From the NCBI RefSeq assembly GCF_001666835.1, contig NZ_LZJF01000196.1, forward strand, positions 55,097 to 119,096: a DNA stretch of 64,000 bases, in the 5' to 3' direction. Source of the stretch: Mycobacterium sp. E3251. Its GTDB lineage: Bacteria > Actinomycetota > Actinomycetes > Mycobacteriales > Mycobacteriaceae. The position numbers and the translations under genes are program-made. Below the pieces are notes generated by a model. The model saw only the letters and a list, made by a program, of their open reading frames with translations. It did no database searches and was not told the origin of the DNA. Shown here piece after piece: positions 55,945 to 64,000 of the stretch. Position 1 is the stretch's first letter, and each line of letters starts with the position of its first letter.

Positions 55945-57822
55945 GTGAGCGCACCAACCAGGCAGCACGCCACCCAGCCGGAGCGTGCCGCTGACATCGC
56001 CTCGGACGCGGCGGAAACCCCCGCCGCCGCCCCCACAAAGAAGCCGAAACGTGTTGGGCCCGAGAAACTTACCGGCGCCCAGTCGGTGATCCGGTCGCTG
56101 GAGGAACTCGGCGTCGAGGTCATCTTCGGGATTCCCGGTGGCGCCGTGTTGCCGGTTTACGACCCGCTGTTCGACTCGAAAAAGCTTCGCCACGTGCTGG
56201 TTCGCCACGAGCAGGGCGCCGGCCACGCCGCCAGCGGCTACGCGCACGCCACCGGCAAGGTCGGCGTCATGATGGCCACATCGGGCCCCGGCGCCACCAA
56301 TCTCGTGACACCGCTGGCCGACGCCCAGATGGACTCGGTGCCCGTGGTCGCCATCACCGGCCAGGTCGGTCGCACCCTGATCGGCACCGACGCCTTCCAG
56401 GAAGCCGACATCTCGGGCATCACGATGCCGATCACCAAGCACAACTTCCTGGTCCGCTCGGGCGACGAGATCCCCCAGGTGATGGCCGAGGCCTTCCACA
56501 TCGCCGCATCGGGCCGTCCGGGCGCGGTGCTCGTCGACATCCCCAAAGACGTGCTGCAGGGGCAGTGCACGTTCAGCTGGCCGCCGCGCATGGACCTGCC
56601 TGGCTACAAGCCGAACACCAAGCCGCACAACCGGCAGATCCGCGAGGCCGCCAAGCTGATCGCGGACGCCCGCAAGCCCGTGCTCTACGTCGGCGGCGGC
56701 GTCATCCGCGGCGAGGCGACCGAGCAGCTGCGCGAGCTGGCCGAGCTGACCGGCATCCCGGTGGTCACCACGCTGATGGCGCGGGGCGCGTTTCCCGACA
56801 GTCATCGGCAGCACATGGGCATGCCCGGCATGCACGGCACGGTCGCCGCGGTGGCGGCGCTGCAGCGCAGCGACCTGCTCATCGCCCTGGGCACCCGCTT
56901 CGACGACCGGGTGACCGGCAAGCTCGACACCTTCGCGCCGGAGGCGAAGGTCATCCACGCCGACATCGACCCGGCCGAGATCGGCAAGAACCGCCATGCC
57001 GACGTGCCGATCGTCGGCGACGTCAAAGCGGTCATCGCCGACCTGATCGCGATGCTGCGGCACTACGAGCATTCCGGCACCGCGGCAATCCCAGACATGA
57101 CGGAATGGTGGGCCTATCTGGACAGCGTCCAGTCCACCTACCCGCTGAGCTACGACCCGCAGAGCGACGGCAGCCTCGGCCCGGAATACGTCATCGAAAA
57201 GCTCGGCCAGATCGCCGGCCCCGACGCGGTGTACGTCGCCGGGGTGGGCCAGCACCAGATGTGGGCGGCGCAGTTCATCTCGTATGAGAACCCGCGCACC
57301 TGGATCAACTCCGGCGGGCTGGGCACCATGGGGTTCGCCATCCCGGCGGCCATGGGGGCCAAGATGGCTCGCCCGGAGGCCGAGGTGTGGGCCGTCGACG
57401 GCGACGGCTGCTTCCAGATGACCAACCAGGAGTTGGCCACCTGCGCGATCGAGGGCGTGCCGATCAAGGTGGCGCTGATCAACAACGGCAACCTGGGCAT
57501 GGTGCGCCAGTGGCAGACGCTGTTCTACGAGGAGCGGTATTCGCAGACGGACCTGGCCACGCACTCGCATCGCATCCCGGACTTCGTGAAACTGGCGGAG
57601 GCGCTGGGTTGCGTCGGATTGCGTTGCGAGCGTGAGGAAGACGTCGAGGACGTGATAAACCAGGCCCGGGCGATCACCGACCGTCCGGTGGTGATCGACT
57701 TCATCGTCGGTGCCGACGCGCAGGTGTGGCCGATGGTGGCCGCCGGCACCAGCAACGACGAGATCCAGGCCGCCCGCGGCATTCGCCCGCTGTTCGACGA
57801 CGAGAGCGAAGGGCACGCCTGA
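55945..57822 (+). CDS. ilvB: Acetolactate synthase large (catalytic) subunit
   Basis: ThDP enzyme for the first common step of Val, Leu and Ile synthesis. The 625-residue protein has the catalytic Glu in LVRHEQGAGHAASGYAHATG, TSGPGATNLVTPLADAQMDS, the ThDP-binding motif VDGDGCFQMTNQELATC and NNGNLGMVRQWQTLF, and FAD-interacting region LIALGTRFDDRVTGKL. GTG start with AAGGACG ribosome site, downstream of the attenuator. It corresponds to ilvB1 (Rv3003c). A 40-residue N-terminal extension rich in Ala/Pro precedes the fold. Confidence 0.97.
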   Translation: MSAPTRQHATQPERAADIASDAAETPAAAPTKKPKRVGPEKLTGAQSVIRSLEELGVEVIFGIPGGAVLPVYDPLFDSKKLRHVLVRHEQGAGHAASGYAHATGKVGVMMATSGPGATNLVTPLADAQMDSVPVVAITGQVGRTLIGTDAFQEADISGITMPITKHNFLVRSGDEIPQVMAEAFHIAASGRPGAVLVDIPKDVLQGQCTFSWPPRMDLPGYKPNTKPHNRQIREAAKLIADARKPVLYVGGGVIRGEATEQLRELAELTGIPVVTTLMARGAFPDSHRQHMGMPGMHGTVAAVAALQRSDLLIALGTRFDDRVTGKLDTFAPEAKVIHADIDPAEIGKNRHADVPIVGDVKAVIADLIAMLRHYEHSGTAAIPDMTEWWAYLDSVQSTYPLSYDPQSDGSLGPEYVIEKLGQIAGPDAVYVAGVGQHQMWAAQFISYENPRTWINSGGLGTMGFAIPAAMGAKMARPEAEVWAVDGDGCFQMTNQELATCAIEGVPIKVALINNGNLGMVRQWQTLFYEERYSQTDLATHSHRIPDFVKLAEALGCVGLRCEREEDVEDVINQARAITDRPVVIDFIVGADAQVWPMVAAGTSNDEIQAARGIRPLFDDESEGHA

Positions 57823-58322
57823 TGCACACCCACACGCTGTCGGTGTTGGTGGAGGACAAGCCAGGTGTGCTCGCGCGCGTGGCGGCGCTGTTCTCCCGGC
57901 GCGGTTTCAACATCGAGTCGCTTGCCGTCGGTGCCACCGAGCAAAAGGACATGTCGCGCATGACGATTGTGGTCAGCGCCGAGGAGACCCCGCTCGAGCA
58001 GATCACCAAGCAACTCAACAAGCTGATCAATGTCATCAAAATCGTCGAGCTCGACGAGGGTGCCGCGGTGTCGCGCGAGCTGGCGCTGATCAAGGTGCGC
58101 GCCGACGCCGGCACCCGCAGTCAGGTGATCGAAGCGGTGAACCTCTTCCGCGCCAAGGTGATCGACGTATCGACCGAGGCGCTGACCATCGAGGCGACCG
58201 GTGACCGCGGCAAGATCGAGGCGCTGCTGCGGGTGCTGGAACCGTTCGGTATACGCGAGATAGTCCAATCGGGAGTGGTGTCGTTGTCCCGCGGTCCACG
58301 CGGCATCGCCACGGCCAAGTAA
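57822..58322 (+). CDS. ilvN: Acetolactate synthase small regulatory subunit
   Basis: The 166-residue regulatory subunit, which activates IlvB and confers valine feedback. The N-terminal ACT domain is HTLSVLVEDKPGVLARVAAL with FNIESLAVGATEQKDMSRMT, followed by the ALS_ss_C domain (ELALIKVRADAGTRSQVIEA). Length is usual. The ATG overlaps the ilvB stop as TGATG, so translation is coupled. Confidence 0.97.
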   Translation: MHTHTLSVLVEDKPGVLARVAALFSRRGFNIESLAVGATEQKDMSRMTIVVSAEETPLEQITKQLNKLINVIKIVELDEGAAVSRELALIKVRADAGTRSQVIEAVNLFRAKVIDVSTEALTIEATGDRGKIEALLRVLEPFGIREIVQSGVVSLSRGPRGIATAK

Positions 58323-58343
58323 CACACAAGGAGATATTCAACA

Positions 58344-59357
58344 GTGGCACTAGAAATGTTCTACGACGACGACGCAGACCTGTCGATCATCCAGGGTCGC
58401 AAGGTCGGTGTGATCGGTTACGGCAGCCAGGGGCACGCGCACTCGCTGAGCCTGCGCGACTCCGGTGTGCAGGTGCGCGTCGGGCTGAAGGAGGGGTCGA
58501 AGTCGCGGGCCAAGGTCGAGGAGCAAGGTCTGGACGTCGACACCCCCGCCGAGGTGGCCAAGTGGGCCGACGTGATCATGCTGCTGGCGCCCGACACCGC
58601 GCAGGCGGACATCTTCAAAAACGACATCGAGCCCAACCTCAAGCCCGGTGACGCACTGTTCTTCGGGCACGGGCTCAACATCCACTTCGGTCTGATCAAG
58701 CCGCCCGCCGACGTCACCGTGGCGATGGTGGCGCCGAAGGGTCCCGGCCACCTGGTGCGCCGCCAGTTCGTCGACGGCAAGGGCGTGCCGTGCCTGATCG
58801 CGGTCGACCAGGACCCGAACGGCAACGGCGAGGCGCTGGCGCTGTCCTACGCCAAGGCCATCGGGGGCACCCGCGCCGGCGTCATCAAGACCACGTTCAA
58901 GGACGAGACCGAGACCGACCTGTTCGGTGAGCAGGCTGTGTTATGCGGCGGCACAGAGGAATTGGTGAAGACCGGTTTCGACGTCATGGTGGAGGCGGGC
59001 TACCCGCCGGAGATGGCCTACTTCGAGGTGCTGCACGAGCTCAAGCTCATCGTCGACCTGATGTACGAGGGCGGCATTGCGCGGATGAACTACTCGGTGT
59101 CCGACACCGCGGAGTTCGGCGGCTATCTGTCGGGGCCGCGGGTCATCGACGCCGGCACCAAAGAACGGATGCGGGAGATCCTGCGCGACATTCAGGACGG
59201 CACGTTCACCAAGAAGCTGGTCGCCAACGTCGAAGGCGGCAATAAGGAACTCGAGCGGCTGCGCAAGGAGAACGCCGAGCACCCCATCGAGGTGACCGGC
59301 AAGAAGCTGCGCGATCTGATGAGCTGGGTCGACCGGCCCATCACCGAGACGGCGTAA
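58344..59357 (+). CDS. ilvC: Ketol-acid reductoisomerase
   Basis: NADPH-dependent isomerisation and reduction of acetolactate. The 337-residue class I enzyme has VGVIGYGSQGHAHSLSLRDS (Rossmann loop, residues about 19-38), APKGPGHLVRRQF with catalytic Mg-site residues further on (DETETDLFGEQAVLCGG, LHELKLIVDLMYEGG). The GTG follows ilvN after 21 bases with AAGGAG. Last gene of the ilvBNC operon; repeats and a long hairpin lie after the stop. Confidence 0.97.
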   Translation: MALEMFYDDDADLSIIQGRKVGVIGYGSQGHAHSLSLRDSGVQVRVGLKEGSKSRAKVEEQGLDVDTPAEVAKWADVIMLLAPDTAQADIFKNDIEPNLKPGDALFFGHGLNIHFGLIKPPADVTVAMVAPKGPGHLVRRQFVDGKGVPCLIAVDQDPNGNGEALALSYAKAIGGTRAGVIKTTFKDETETDLFGEQAVLCGGTEELVKTGFDVMVEAGYPPEMAYFEVLHELKLIVDLMYEGGIARMNYSVSDTAEFGGYLSGPRVIDAGTKERMREILRDIQDGTFTKKLVANVEGGNKELERLRKENAEHPIEVTGKKLRDLMSWVDRPITETA

Positions 59358-59384
59358 CCCGACGGCCGCTTGCCGGCCGGCGGC

Positions 59385-59431
59385 TTGCCGCTGCCGGCGG
59401 CCCTGCCGCTGCCGGCGGCCCTGCCGCTGCC
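59385..59431 (+). repeat. Tandem repeat, 18-bp unit, about 2.6 copies
   Basis: Units at 59385-59402, 59403-59420 (CTGCCGCTGCCGGCGGCC) and a partial third at 59421-59431. GC-rich, immediately after the ilvC stop region. Possibly slippage-derived. Confidence 0.75.
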
Positions 59432-59491
59432 GCGAGACATAAACCACGGCGACCGTTTACGGCGTGTCGTGTGCGTGGTTTATGTGTCGCG
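59431..59491. terminator. Long inverted repeat between ilvC and wrbA, likely bidirectional terminator or palindromic element
   Basis: Arms CGCGAGACATAAACCACG (59431-59448) and its near-perfect complement (59474-59491), 17 of 18 paired, with a further CGAC/GTCG pair inside the 25-base spacer. The right arm overlaps the last codons of wrbA. It separates two convergent genes. Confidence 0.6.
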
Positions 59492-60082
59492 GAGCCGGCC
59501 GGCGGTTTCGACCACGCGGCGGGCCAGGTGGTCCAGGGCGTTCCCGGTGGCCTCGTCGAATTCGTGAATGTTGTCGTGGGTGGAGACCAGGCTCACCCCG
59601 TACGGGTTGCCGTCGACGAACTTGACCGGGTCGGTGTAACCGGGCGGCACAATGATGCCGCCGAAATGCATCAGGGTGATGTATAGCGACAGCAGCGTGG
59701 TTTCCTGACCGCCGTGCAGCGTGTTGGACGACGTGAACCCCGCGTACACCTTGTCCGCGAGCTTGCCCTCGGCCCACAGCCCGCCGAGCGAGTCCAGGAA
59801 GTTGCGCAATTGCGCAGCGGGAGAGCCGAAGCGGGTCGGCGAACCGAAGATCACCGCGTCGGCCCAGACGATGTCCTCACCGGAAGCCGCCGGAAGGTCC
59901 TTCGTCGCTTCGTAATTCGCGGTCCAGGCCGGGTTCTGTGCGAACGATTCCGGGTCGCGGGTCTCGGCGACGTGCCTCAGCCGGACTTCGGCGCCTGCGG
60001 ACTCGGCTGCGGCGGCCACGCGTTGTGCCATCGCGGTGTTATGCCCGGTGGCCGAATAGTAGATGATCGCGAGTTTGGTCAT
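59480..60082 (-). CDS. wrbA: NAD(P)H:quinone oxidoreductase, WrbA family
   Basis: FMN-containing flavodoxin-like quinone reductase, two-electron reduction that avoids semiquinone formation. The 200-residue protein starts MTKLAIIYYSATGHNTAMAQ, the flavodoxin phosphate loop, and has GSPTRFGSPAAQLRNFLDSL, GGLWAEGKLADKVYAGFTSS and HGGQETTLLSLYITLMHFGG, the WrbA/NQO type IV signature. It is alone on the minus strand, divergent from serA. Stop and final codons lie inside the inverted repeat. Confidence 0.93.
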   Translation of the reverse strand: MTKLAIIYYSATGHNTAMAQRVAAAAESAGAEVRLRHVAETRDPESFAQNPAWTANYEATKDLPAASGEDIVWADAVIFGSPTRFGSPAAQLRNFLDSLGGLWAEGKLADKVYAGFTSSNTLHGGQETTLLSLYITLMHFGGIIVPPGYTDPVKFVDGNPYGVSLVSTHDNIHEFDEATGNALDHLARRVVETAGRLRDT

Positions 60083-60189
60083 CAGCGCATCGTAGGACCT
60101 CGCCGGCCCGCGCCCAACGGCCGTCGGCGCAGGTTACGGCAGTGGTGAGCCCGTCGATGCCCGTCGAAGGCAGCCGTTAGGCTGGCCGG

Positions 60190-61776
60190 GTGAATCTGCC
60201 TGTTGTATTGATCGCCGACAAACTCGCCCAATCGACTGTCGCCGCCCTGGGAGACCAGGTCGAGGTGCGCTGGGTAGACGGGCCGGACCGGGAGAAGCTG
60301 CTGGCCGCGGTGGGCGAGGCCGACGCGCTGCTGGTGCGCTCGGCCACCACCGTCGACGCCGAGGTGCTGGCCGCCGCGCCCAAGCTGAAGATCGTTGCCC
60401 GCGCCGGGGTGGGGCTGGACAACGTCGACGTGGCCGCCGCGACCGAGCGTGGCGTGCTGGTGGTCAACGCCCCCACCTCCAACATCCACAGCGCCGCCGA
60501 GCACGCGTTGGCGCTGCTCTTGGCCGCCGCCCGGCAGATCCCGGCGGCCGACGCCTCGTTGCGCGAGCACGCCTGGAAGCGGTCGTCGTTCAACGGCACC
60601 GAGATTTTCGGCAAGACGGTCGGGGTGGTGGGGCTGGGCCGGATCGGGCAGTTGGTCGCCCAACGATTGACGGCCTTCGGCACCCACCTCATCGCCTACG
60701 ACCCCTACGTCTCGCCGGCCCGGGCCGCTCAGCTGGGCATCGAACTGCTGCCCCTCGACGACCTCCTCGGGCGCGCCGATTTCATCTCGGTGCACCTGCC
60801 GAAGACGCCCGAGACGGCGGGCCTGATCGGCAAGGAGGCGCTGGCGAAGACCAAGCCGGGCGTCATCATCGTCAACGCCGCCCGCGGCGGCCTGGTGGAC
60901 GAGGCCGCGCTGGCCGAAGCGGTGAGCAGCGGACACGTCCGCGCGGCCGGTATCGACGTCTTCGCCAAGGAGCCGTGCACCGATAGCCCGCTGTTCGAGC
61001 TGCCACAGGTGGTGGTCACGCCGCACCTGGGTGCGTCCACCTCCGAGGCGCAGGACCGGGCGGGCACCGACGTCGCCGCAAGCGTGAAGCTCGCGCTGGC
61101 CGGTGAATTCGTCCCCGATGCCGTCAACGTCGGCGGCGGCGTGGTCAACGAAGAGGTGGCGCCCTGGCTGGACCTGGTGCGCAAGCTCGGGGTGCTGGCC
61201 GCCTCGCTGTCCGACGGGCCGCCGGTGTCGGTGTCGGTACAGGTGCGTGGCGAGCTTGCCTCCGAAGACGTTGAGGTGCTTAAGCTTTCGGCTCTGCGCG
61301 GACTGTTCTCGGCGGTGGTAGAGGGGCCGGTCACGTTCGTCAACGCGCCGGCGCTGGCCGAGGAACGCGGCGTCACCGCCGAGCTCGCCAAGGCCTCGGA
61401 GAGCCCGAACCACCGCAGCGTCGTCGACGTGCGCGCGGTCGCCCACGACGGCACCGCGGTCAACGTGGCCGGAACCCTGTCCGGGCCGCAGCTGGTGGAG
61501 AAGATCGTGCAGATCAACGGCCGCAACTTCGACCTGCGGGCACGCGGCACCAACCTGGTGATCAACTACGTCGACCAGCCCGGGGCGCTGGGCAAGATCG
61601 GGACCCTGCTCGGCTCGGCGGGCGTGAACATCCAAGCCGCGCAACTTTCCGAGGACGCCGAGGGCCCGGGCGCGACGATTCTGTTGCGGCTCGACCGTGA
61701 CGTGCCGAGCGAGGTGCGGTCGGCGATCGGCGCGGCGGTGGGCGCCAACAAGCTTGAGGTGGTTGATCTGTCGTGA
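60190..61776 (+). CDS. serA: D-3-phosphoglycerate dehydrogenase
   Basis: First step of serine synthesis from 3-phosphoglycerate. The 528-residue type 1 enzyme has the Rossmann motif VGVVGLGRIGQLVAQRL, the catalytic Arg/Glu/His regions, VVTPHLGASTSEAQDRAG, an intervening ASB domain (residues about 320-450) and a C-terminal ACT domain starting NLVINYVDQPGALGKIGTLL for serine feedback. It is Rv2996c/serA1. GTG start. leuB overlaps the stop as GTGA. Confidence 0.97.
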   Translation: MNLPVVLIADKLAQSTVAALGDQVEVRWVDGPDREKLLAAVGEADALLVRSATTVDAEVLAAAPKLKIVARAGVGLDNVDVAAATERGVLVVNAPTSNIHSAAEHALALLLAAARQIPAADASLREHAWKRSSFNGTEIFGKTVGVVGLGRIGQLVAQRLTAFGTHLIAYDPYVSPARAAQLGIELLPLDDLLGRADFISVHLPKTPETAGLIGKEALAKTKPGVIIVNAARGGLVDEAALAEAVSSGHVRAAGIDVFAKEPCTDSPLFELPQVVVTPHLGASTSEAQDRAGTDVAASVKLALAGEFVPDAVNVGGGVVNEEVAPWLDLVRKLGVLAASLSDGPPVSVSVQVRGELASEDVEVLKLSALRGLFSAVVEGPVTFVNAPALAEERGVTAELAKASESPNHRSVVDVRAVAHDGTAVNVAGTLSGPQLVEKIVQINGRNFDLRARGTNLVINYVDQPGALGKIGTLLGSAGVNIQAAQLSEDAEGPGATILLRLDRDVPSEVRSAIGAAVGANKLEVVDLS

Positions 61777-62783
61777 AACTCGCGGTTATCGGCGGCGACG
61801 GTATCGGCCCGGAAGTGACGGCCGAGGCGCTCAAAGTCCTTGACGCGGTGTTGCCGGGTGTCGAGAAGACCGATTATGACCTGGGCGCCCGGCGTTTTCA
61901 CGCCACCGGTGAGTTGCTGCCGGAGTCGGTGCTCGCCGAGCTGCGCCAGCACGACGCCATTCTGCTCGGGGCGATCGGCGACCCGTCGGTGCCCAGCGGT
62001 GTGCTGGAGCGGGGTCTGTTGCTGCGCCTGCGTTTTGAACTGGATCATCACGTCAACCTGCGACCGGGCCGGCTGTATCCCGGCGTGAGCAGTCCGCTCG
62101 CGGGGAACCCGCACATCGATTTCGTGGTGGTGCGCGAGGGGACCGAGGGCCCCTACACCGGCACCGGCGGCGCGATTCGCACCGGAACGCCGCACGAGGT
62201 GGCCACCGAGGTCAGCCTCAACACCGCCTTCGGCGTGCGGCGCGTGGTGGCCGATGCCTTCGAACGCGCCCAGCGCCGCCGCAAGCACCTGACGCTGGTG
62301 CACAAGACCAACGTGCTGACCTTCGCCGGGAAGCTGTGGTCGCGGATCGTGGCCGAGGTCGGGGAGGACTACCCCGACGTCGAGGTCGCCTACCAACACG
62401 TCGACGCCGCCACCATCTTCATGGTCACCGATCCCGGTCGCTTTGACGTGATCGTCACCGACAACCTGTTCGGTGACATCATCACCGACTTGGCGGCGGC
62501 GGTGTGCGGCGGAATTGGCTTGGCCGCCAGCGGAAATATCGACGCCACCCGGACCAACCCGTCGATGTTCGAGCCGGTGCACGGCAGCGCGCCGGACATC
62601 GCCGGTCAGGGTATCGCCGATCCGACCGCGGCGATCATGTCGGTGGCGTTGCTGCTCGCCCATCTCGGCGAGGACGATGCGGCTAGGCGGGTGGATCGGG
62701 CTGTCGAGACCTATCTCTCCACGCGTGGGAGCGAACGGCTCGCCACCACCGAAGTCGGCGAACGGATTGCCGCCGGGCTGTAG
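61773..62783 (+). CDS. leuB: 3-isopropylmalate dehydrogenase
   Basis: Oxidative decarboxylation in leucine synthesis. The 336-residue protein has MKLAVIGGDGIGPEVTAEAL, NLRPGRLYPG, FVVVREGTEGPYTG, HKTNVLTF, DVIVTDNLFGDIITDL and EPVHGSAPDIAGQGIADPTA motifs. Translation is coupled to serA by GTGA overlap. Its 3' end is overlapped by 101 bases on the other strand by the convergent MFS gene. Length is normal for the actinobacterial type. Confidence 0.97.
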   Translation: MKLAVIGGDGIGPEVTAEALKVLDAVLPGVEKTDYDLGARRFHATGELLPESVLAELRQHDAILLGAIGDPSVPSGVLERGLLLRLRFELDHHVNLRPGRLYPGVSSPLAGNPHIDFVVVREGTEGPYTGTGGAIRTGTPHEVATEVSLNTAFGVRRVVADAFERAQRRRKHLTLVHKTNVLTFAGKLWSRIVAEVGEDYPDVEVAYQHVDAATIFMVTDPGRFDVIVTDNLFGDIITDLAAAVCGGIGLAASGNIDATRTNPSMFEPVHGSAPDIAGQGIADPTAAIMSVALLLAHLGEDDAARRVDRAVETYLSTRGSERLATTEVGERIAAGL

Positions 62784-63990
62784 TTTCCAGGCCGGGCGGG
62801 AGCAACCGCGCCGGCACGAATGGCACCGCGGCCACCGGAAACAGTCCGCACAATATCCACGCGTTCGGATATTTCGCGGCGGTGATCAACGCACCGAAGA
62901 GCGGTGGCGCGGCCGCGGCCAGCACCCGCTGGGTGGTGTTTTGAATGCCCAGGGCGCGCCCGCTCCAGAACGGCCCGGCGAATTCGGTGATGGCCGTGGC
63001 CTCCAAACCGTTGTCCAGCACGGCGATCACCGAGATGGCGACCATCAGGGGCGCCTGCCAACTCGAATTCAGGAGGTCGGCCCAGGCCAGCAGGAAGAGG
63101 GTGACCGCGGCGGCGCCCGCGATGATGCGGACCGGTCGCATGCGCGAGCCGATGCGGTCGGACCAGCGGCCCACCAGCACTCGGCCGAGTGCGCCCAGCA
63201 GCTGCGAAAGGGTCACCAGACTGCCGGCGGCCGCGACCGACCAATGCAAATTCTTGATCAGCCATACCAGCATGAACGTGACGGTCACCGTCTGCGGAAC
63301 CATCATCAGGCCCGCCACCGTGTGAATTCGCCACAGCACCAACGACCCTCGGTAGGGACTTGCCAGTTCGGAATCGGTGGCCTTCTCCCGGGGCTTGCGC
63401 GGCGGGTCGATGATGCCGACCGCACTCGCTACCGCCCCGAACGCGCACGCCAAGGCCGTGAATCTGAGCCCCGCAGCCGGGCCGTGTTCGGCCAGCTCCG
63501 GAATTACCAGCGCTCCCAAGGCGATTCCGAGGGGTTGCGCGGTTTGGCGGAAGCCCATGGCCAGGCCGCGTTGGTGCGGCGGGAACCACGCCGACACCAG
63601 TCGCCCGCCGGCGGTGTTGCAACTGGCCGCGGCCATGCCGCCGAGGAACAAATAGACGGCGATCAACACCATCGAATGTGCCGAGGCCGCGGCGTAGGCC
63701 GCCACCGCGGTCAGCGCCGAACCCGCGGCCATCACCATCCGCTCGCCCACGCGGTCGAGCACGTAGCCCCACAACACCAGCGTCACCACCATGCCCCAGC
63801 TCGGCATGGAGGACAGCAGACCGGCCTCGTCGAGCGGGATTCCACGCGCGGTCTGTAGCGAGGGAATCAAGAACGCGACGCCGTTGATGAAGAGGAAGGA
63901 GCTCGCCGTGGCCACCAGCGATACGACCAAGGCGCATTTGGTTGAGCCTACTGATGAGCGGTTTGGGCGTCGCAAAGGCAGCAGGCACAC
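62683..63990 (-). CDS. Major facilitator superfamily transporter (Rv2994-like)
   Basis: An MFS protein of about 435 residues with 12 predicted helices. The cytoplasmic loop motif between helices 2 and 3 is GYVLDRVGERMVMAAGSAL, and HQRGLAMGFRQTAQPLGIAL is the helix 4-5 region; the second half repeats the pattern at VLVGRWSDRIGSRMRPVR. The substrate is unknown. The start near the window edge is a GTG (MCLLPLRRPNRSSVG); a later start inside is possible. The hydrophilic Arg-rich C-terminus lies antisense to leuB. Rv2994 stands in the same place in M. tuberculosis. Confidence 0.86.
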   Translation of the reverse strand: MCLLPLRRPNRSSVGSTKCALVVSLVATASSFLFINGVAFLIPSLQTARGIPLDEAGLLSSMPSWGMVVTLVLWGYVLDRVGERMVMAAGSALTAVAAYAAASAHSMVLIAVYLFLGGMAAASCNTAGGRLVSAWFPPHQRGLAMGFRQTAQPLGIALGALVIPELAEHGPAAGLRFTALACAFGAVASAVGIIDPPRKPREKATDSELASPYRGSLVLWRIHTVAGLMMVPQTVTVTFMLVWLIKNLHWSVAAAGSLVTLSQLLGALGRVLVGRWSDRIGSRMRPVRIIAGAAAVTLFLLAWADLLNSSWQAPLMVAISVIAVLDNGLEATAITEFAGPFWSGRALGIQNTTQRVLAAAAPPLFGALITAAKYPNAWILCGLFPVAAVPFVPARLLPPGLETTARRQSVRRLRWWRAVRSHAWRDRSRQPDPPA

Positions 63991-64000
63991 GGTAATTACC

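Overview
The window is chromosomal DNA of a pigmented, probably slow-growing Mycobacterium. The evidence is high GC, frequent GTG starts and ATGA/GTGA gene overlaps, and a gene order from about 23 kb to the right end that follows the Rv3032 to Rv2994 region of M. tuberculosis in inverted orientation, as far as I recall it. MmpS/MmpL, LppZ, LpqA, Cfp6 and the methylglucose-lipopolysaccharide genes are mycobacterial hallmarks. The species cannot be fixed from this window; a scotochromogen or photochromogen, or a member of the M. avium complex or its relatives, fits.

Bases 1-18207 form a photoprotection and carotenoid island that M. tuberculosis lacks. The right half is one tightly coupled minus-strand operon, crtE-crtI-crtB-crtYc-crtYd-methyltransferase-crtU-Rieske protein-DUF2784. 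It should make geranylgeranyl-PP, phytoene, lycopene, beta-carotene and then an aromatic carotenoid (isorenieratene/leprotene type). The left half adds type 2 IPP isomerase and a GT1 glycosyltransferase on the plus strand, and an MMPL exporter, TspO and a DNA photolyase on the minus strand. Between them lies a four-gene operon of unknown function (hypothetical, SDR-DUF2867, HVA1/DUF2945, DUF3140). Two paralogous cysteine-free MarR regulators are present, and four intergenic sites share one palindromic motif (two TTAA-N3-ACTGAAA half-sites head to head, 3 bp apart). This looks like one regulon, most likely responding to light or photo-oxidative stress.

Bases 18.3-23.3 kb hold a secreted protease-like protein without catalytic residues, a protein of uncertain fold, an SDR, a secreted alpha/beta hydrolase and an SRPBCC-epimerase fusion. 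At 23.3-27 kb are the glycosyltransferase, GH57 branching enzyme and methyltransferase of methylglucose lipopolysaccharide synthesis, divergent from etfBA. An orphan DosS/DosT-like sensor kinase follows, then GNAT and PlsC acyltransferases, a cysteine desulfurase and mnmA (sulfur transfer to tRNA), lpqA, a MetE-like protein, an SRPBCC-ArsR pair and ligA.

At 40.7-46.3 kb lies an apparent insertion: a TetR regulator with a clear operator, mmpS-mmpL and a GT4 glycosyltransferase. Then come the gat genes and pfkA (with an orphan ParA/EspI-like ATPase separating gatB), lppZ, the DoxX protein, cfp6, and the amino-acid genes ilvB-ilvN-ilvC, wrbA, serA, leuB and a convergent MFS transporter. The ilvB leader carries a branched-chain-rich leader peptide and an intrinsic terminator, a classical attenuator.

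No tRNA, rRNA, insertion sequence or CRISPR array was seen. No gene-free stretch exceeds 300 bases; the longest are the crtE/marR intergenic region (299 bases, two operator sites) and the ilvB leader region (280 bases, promoter and attenuator).
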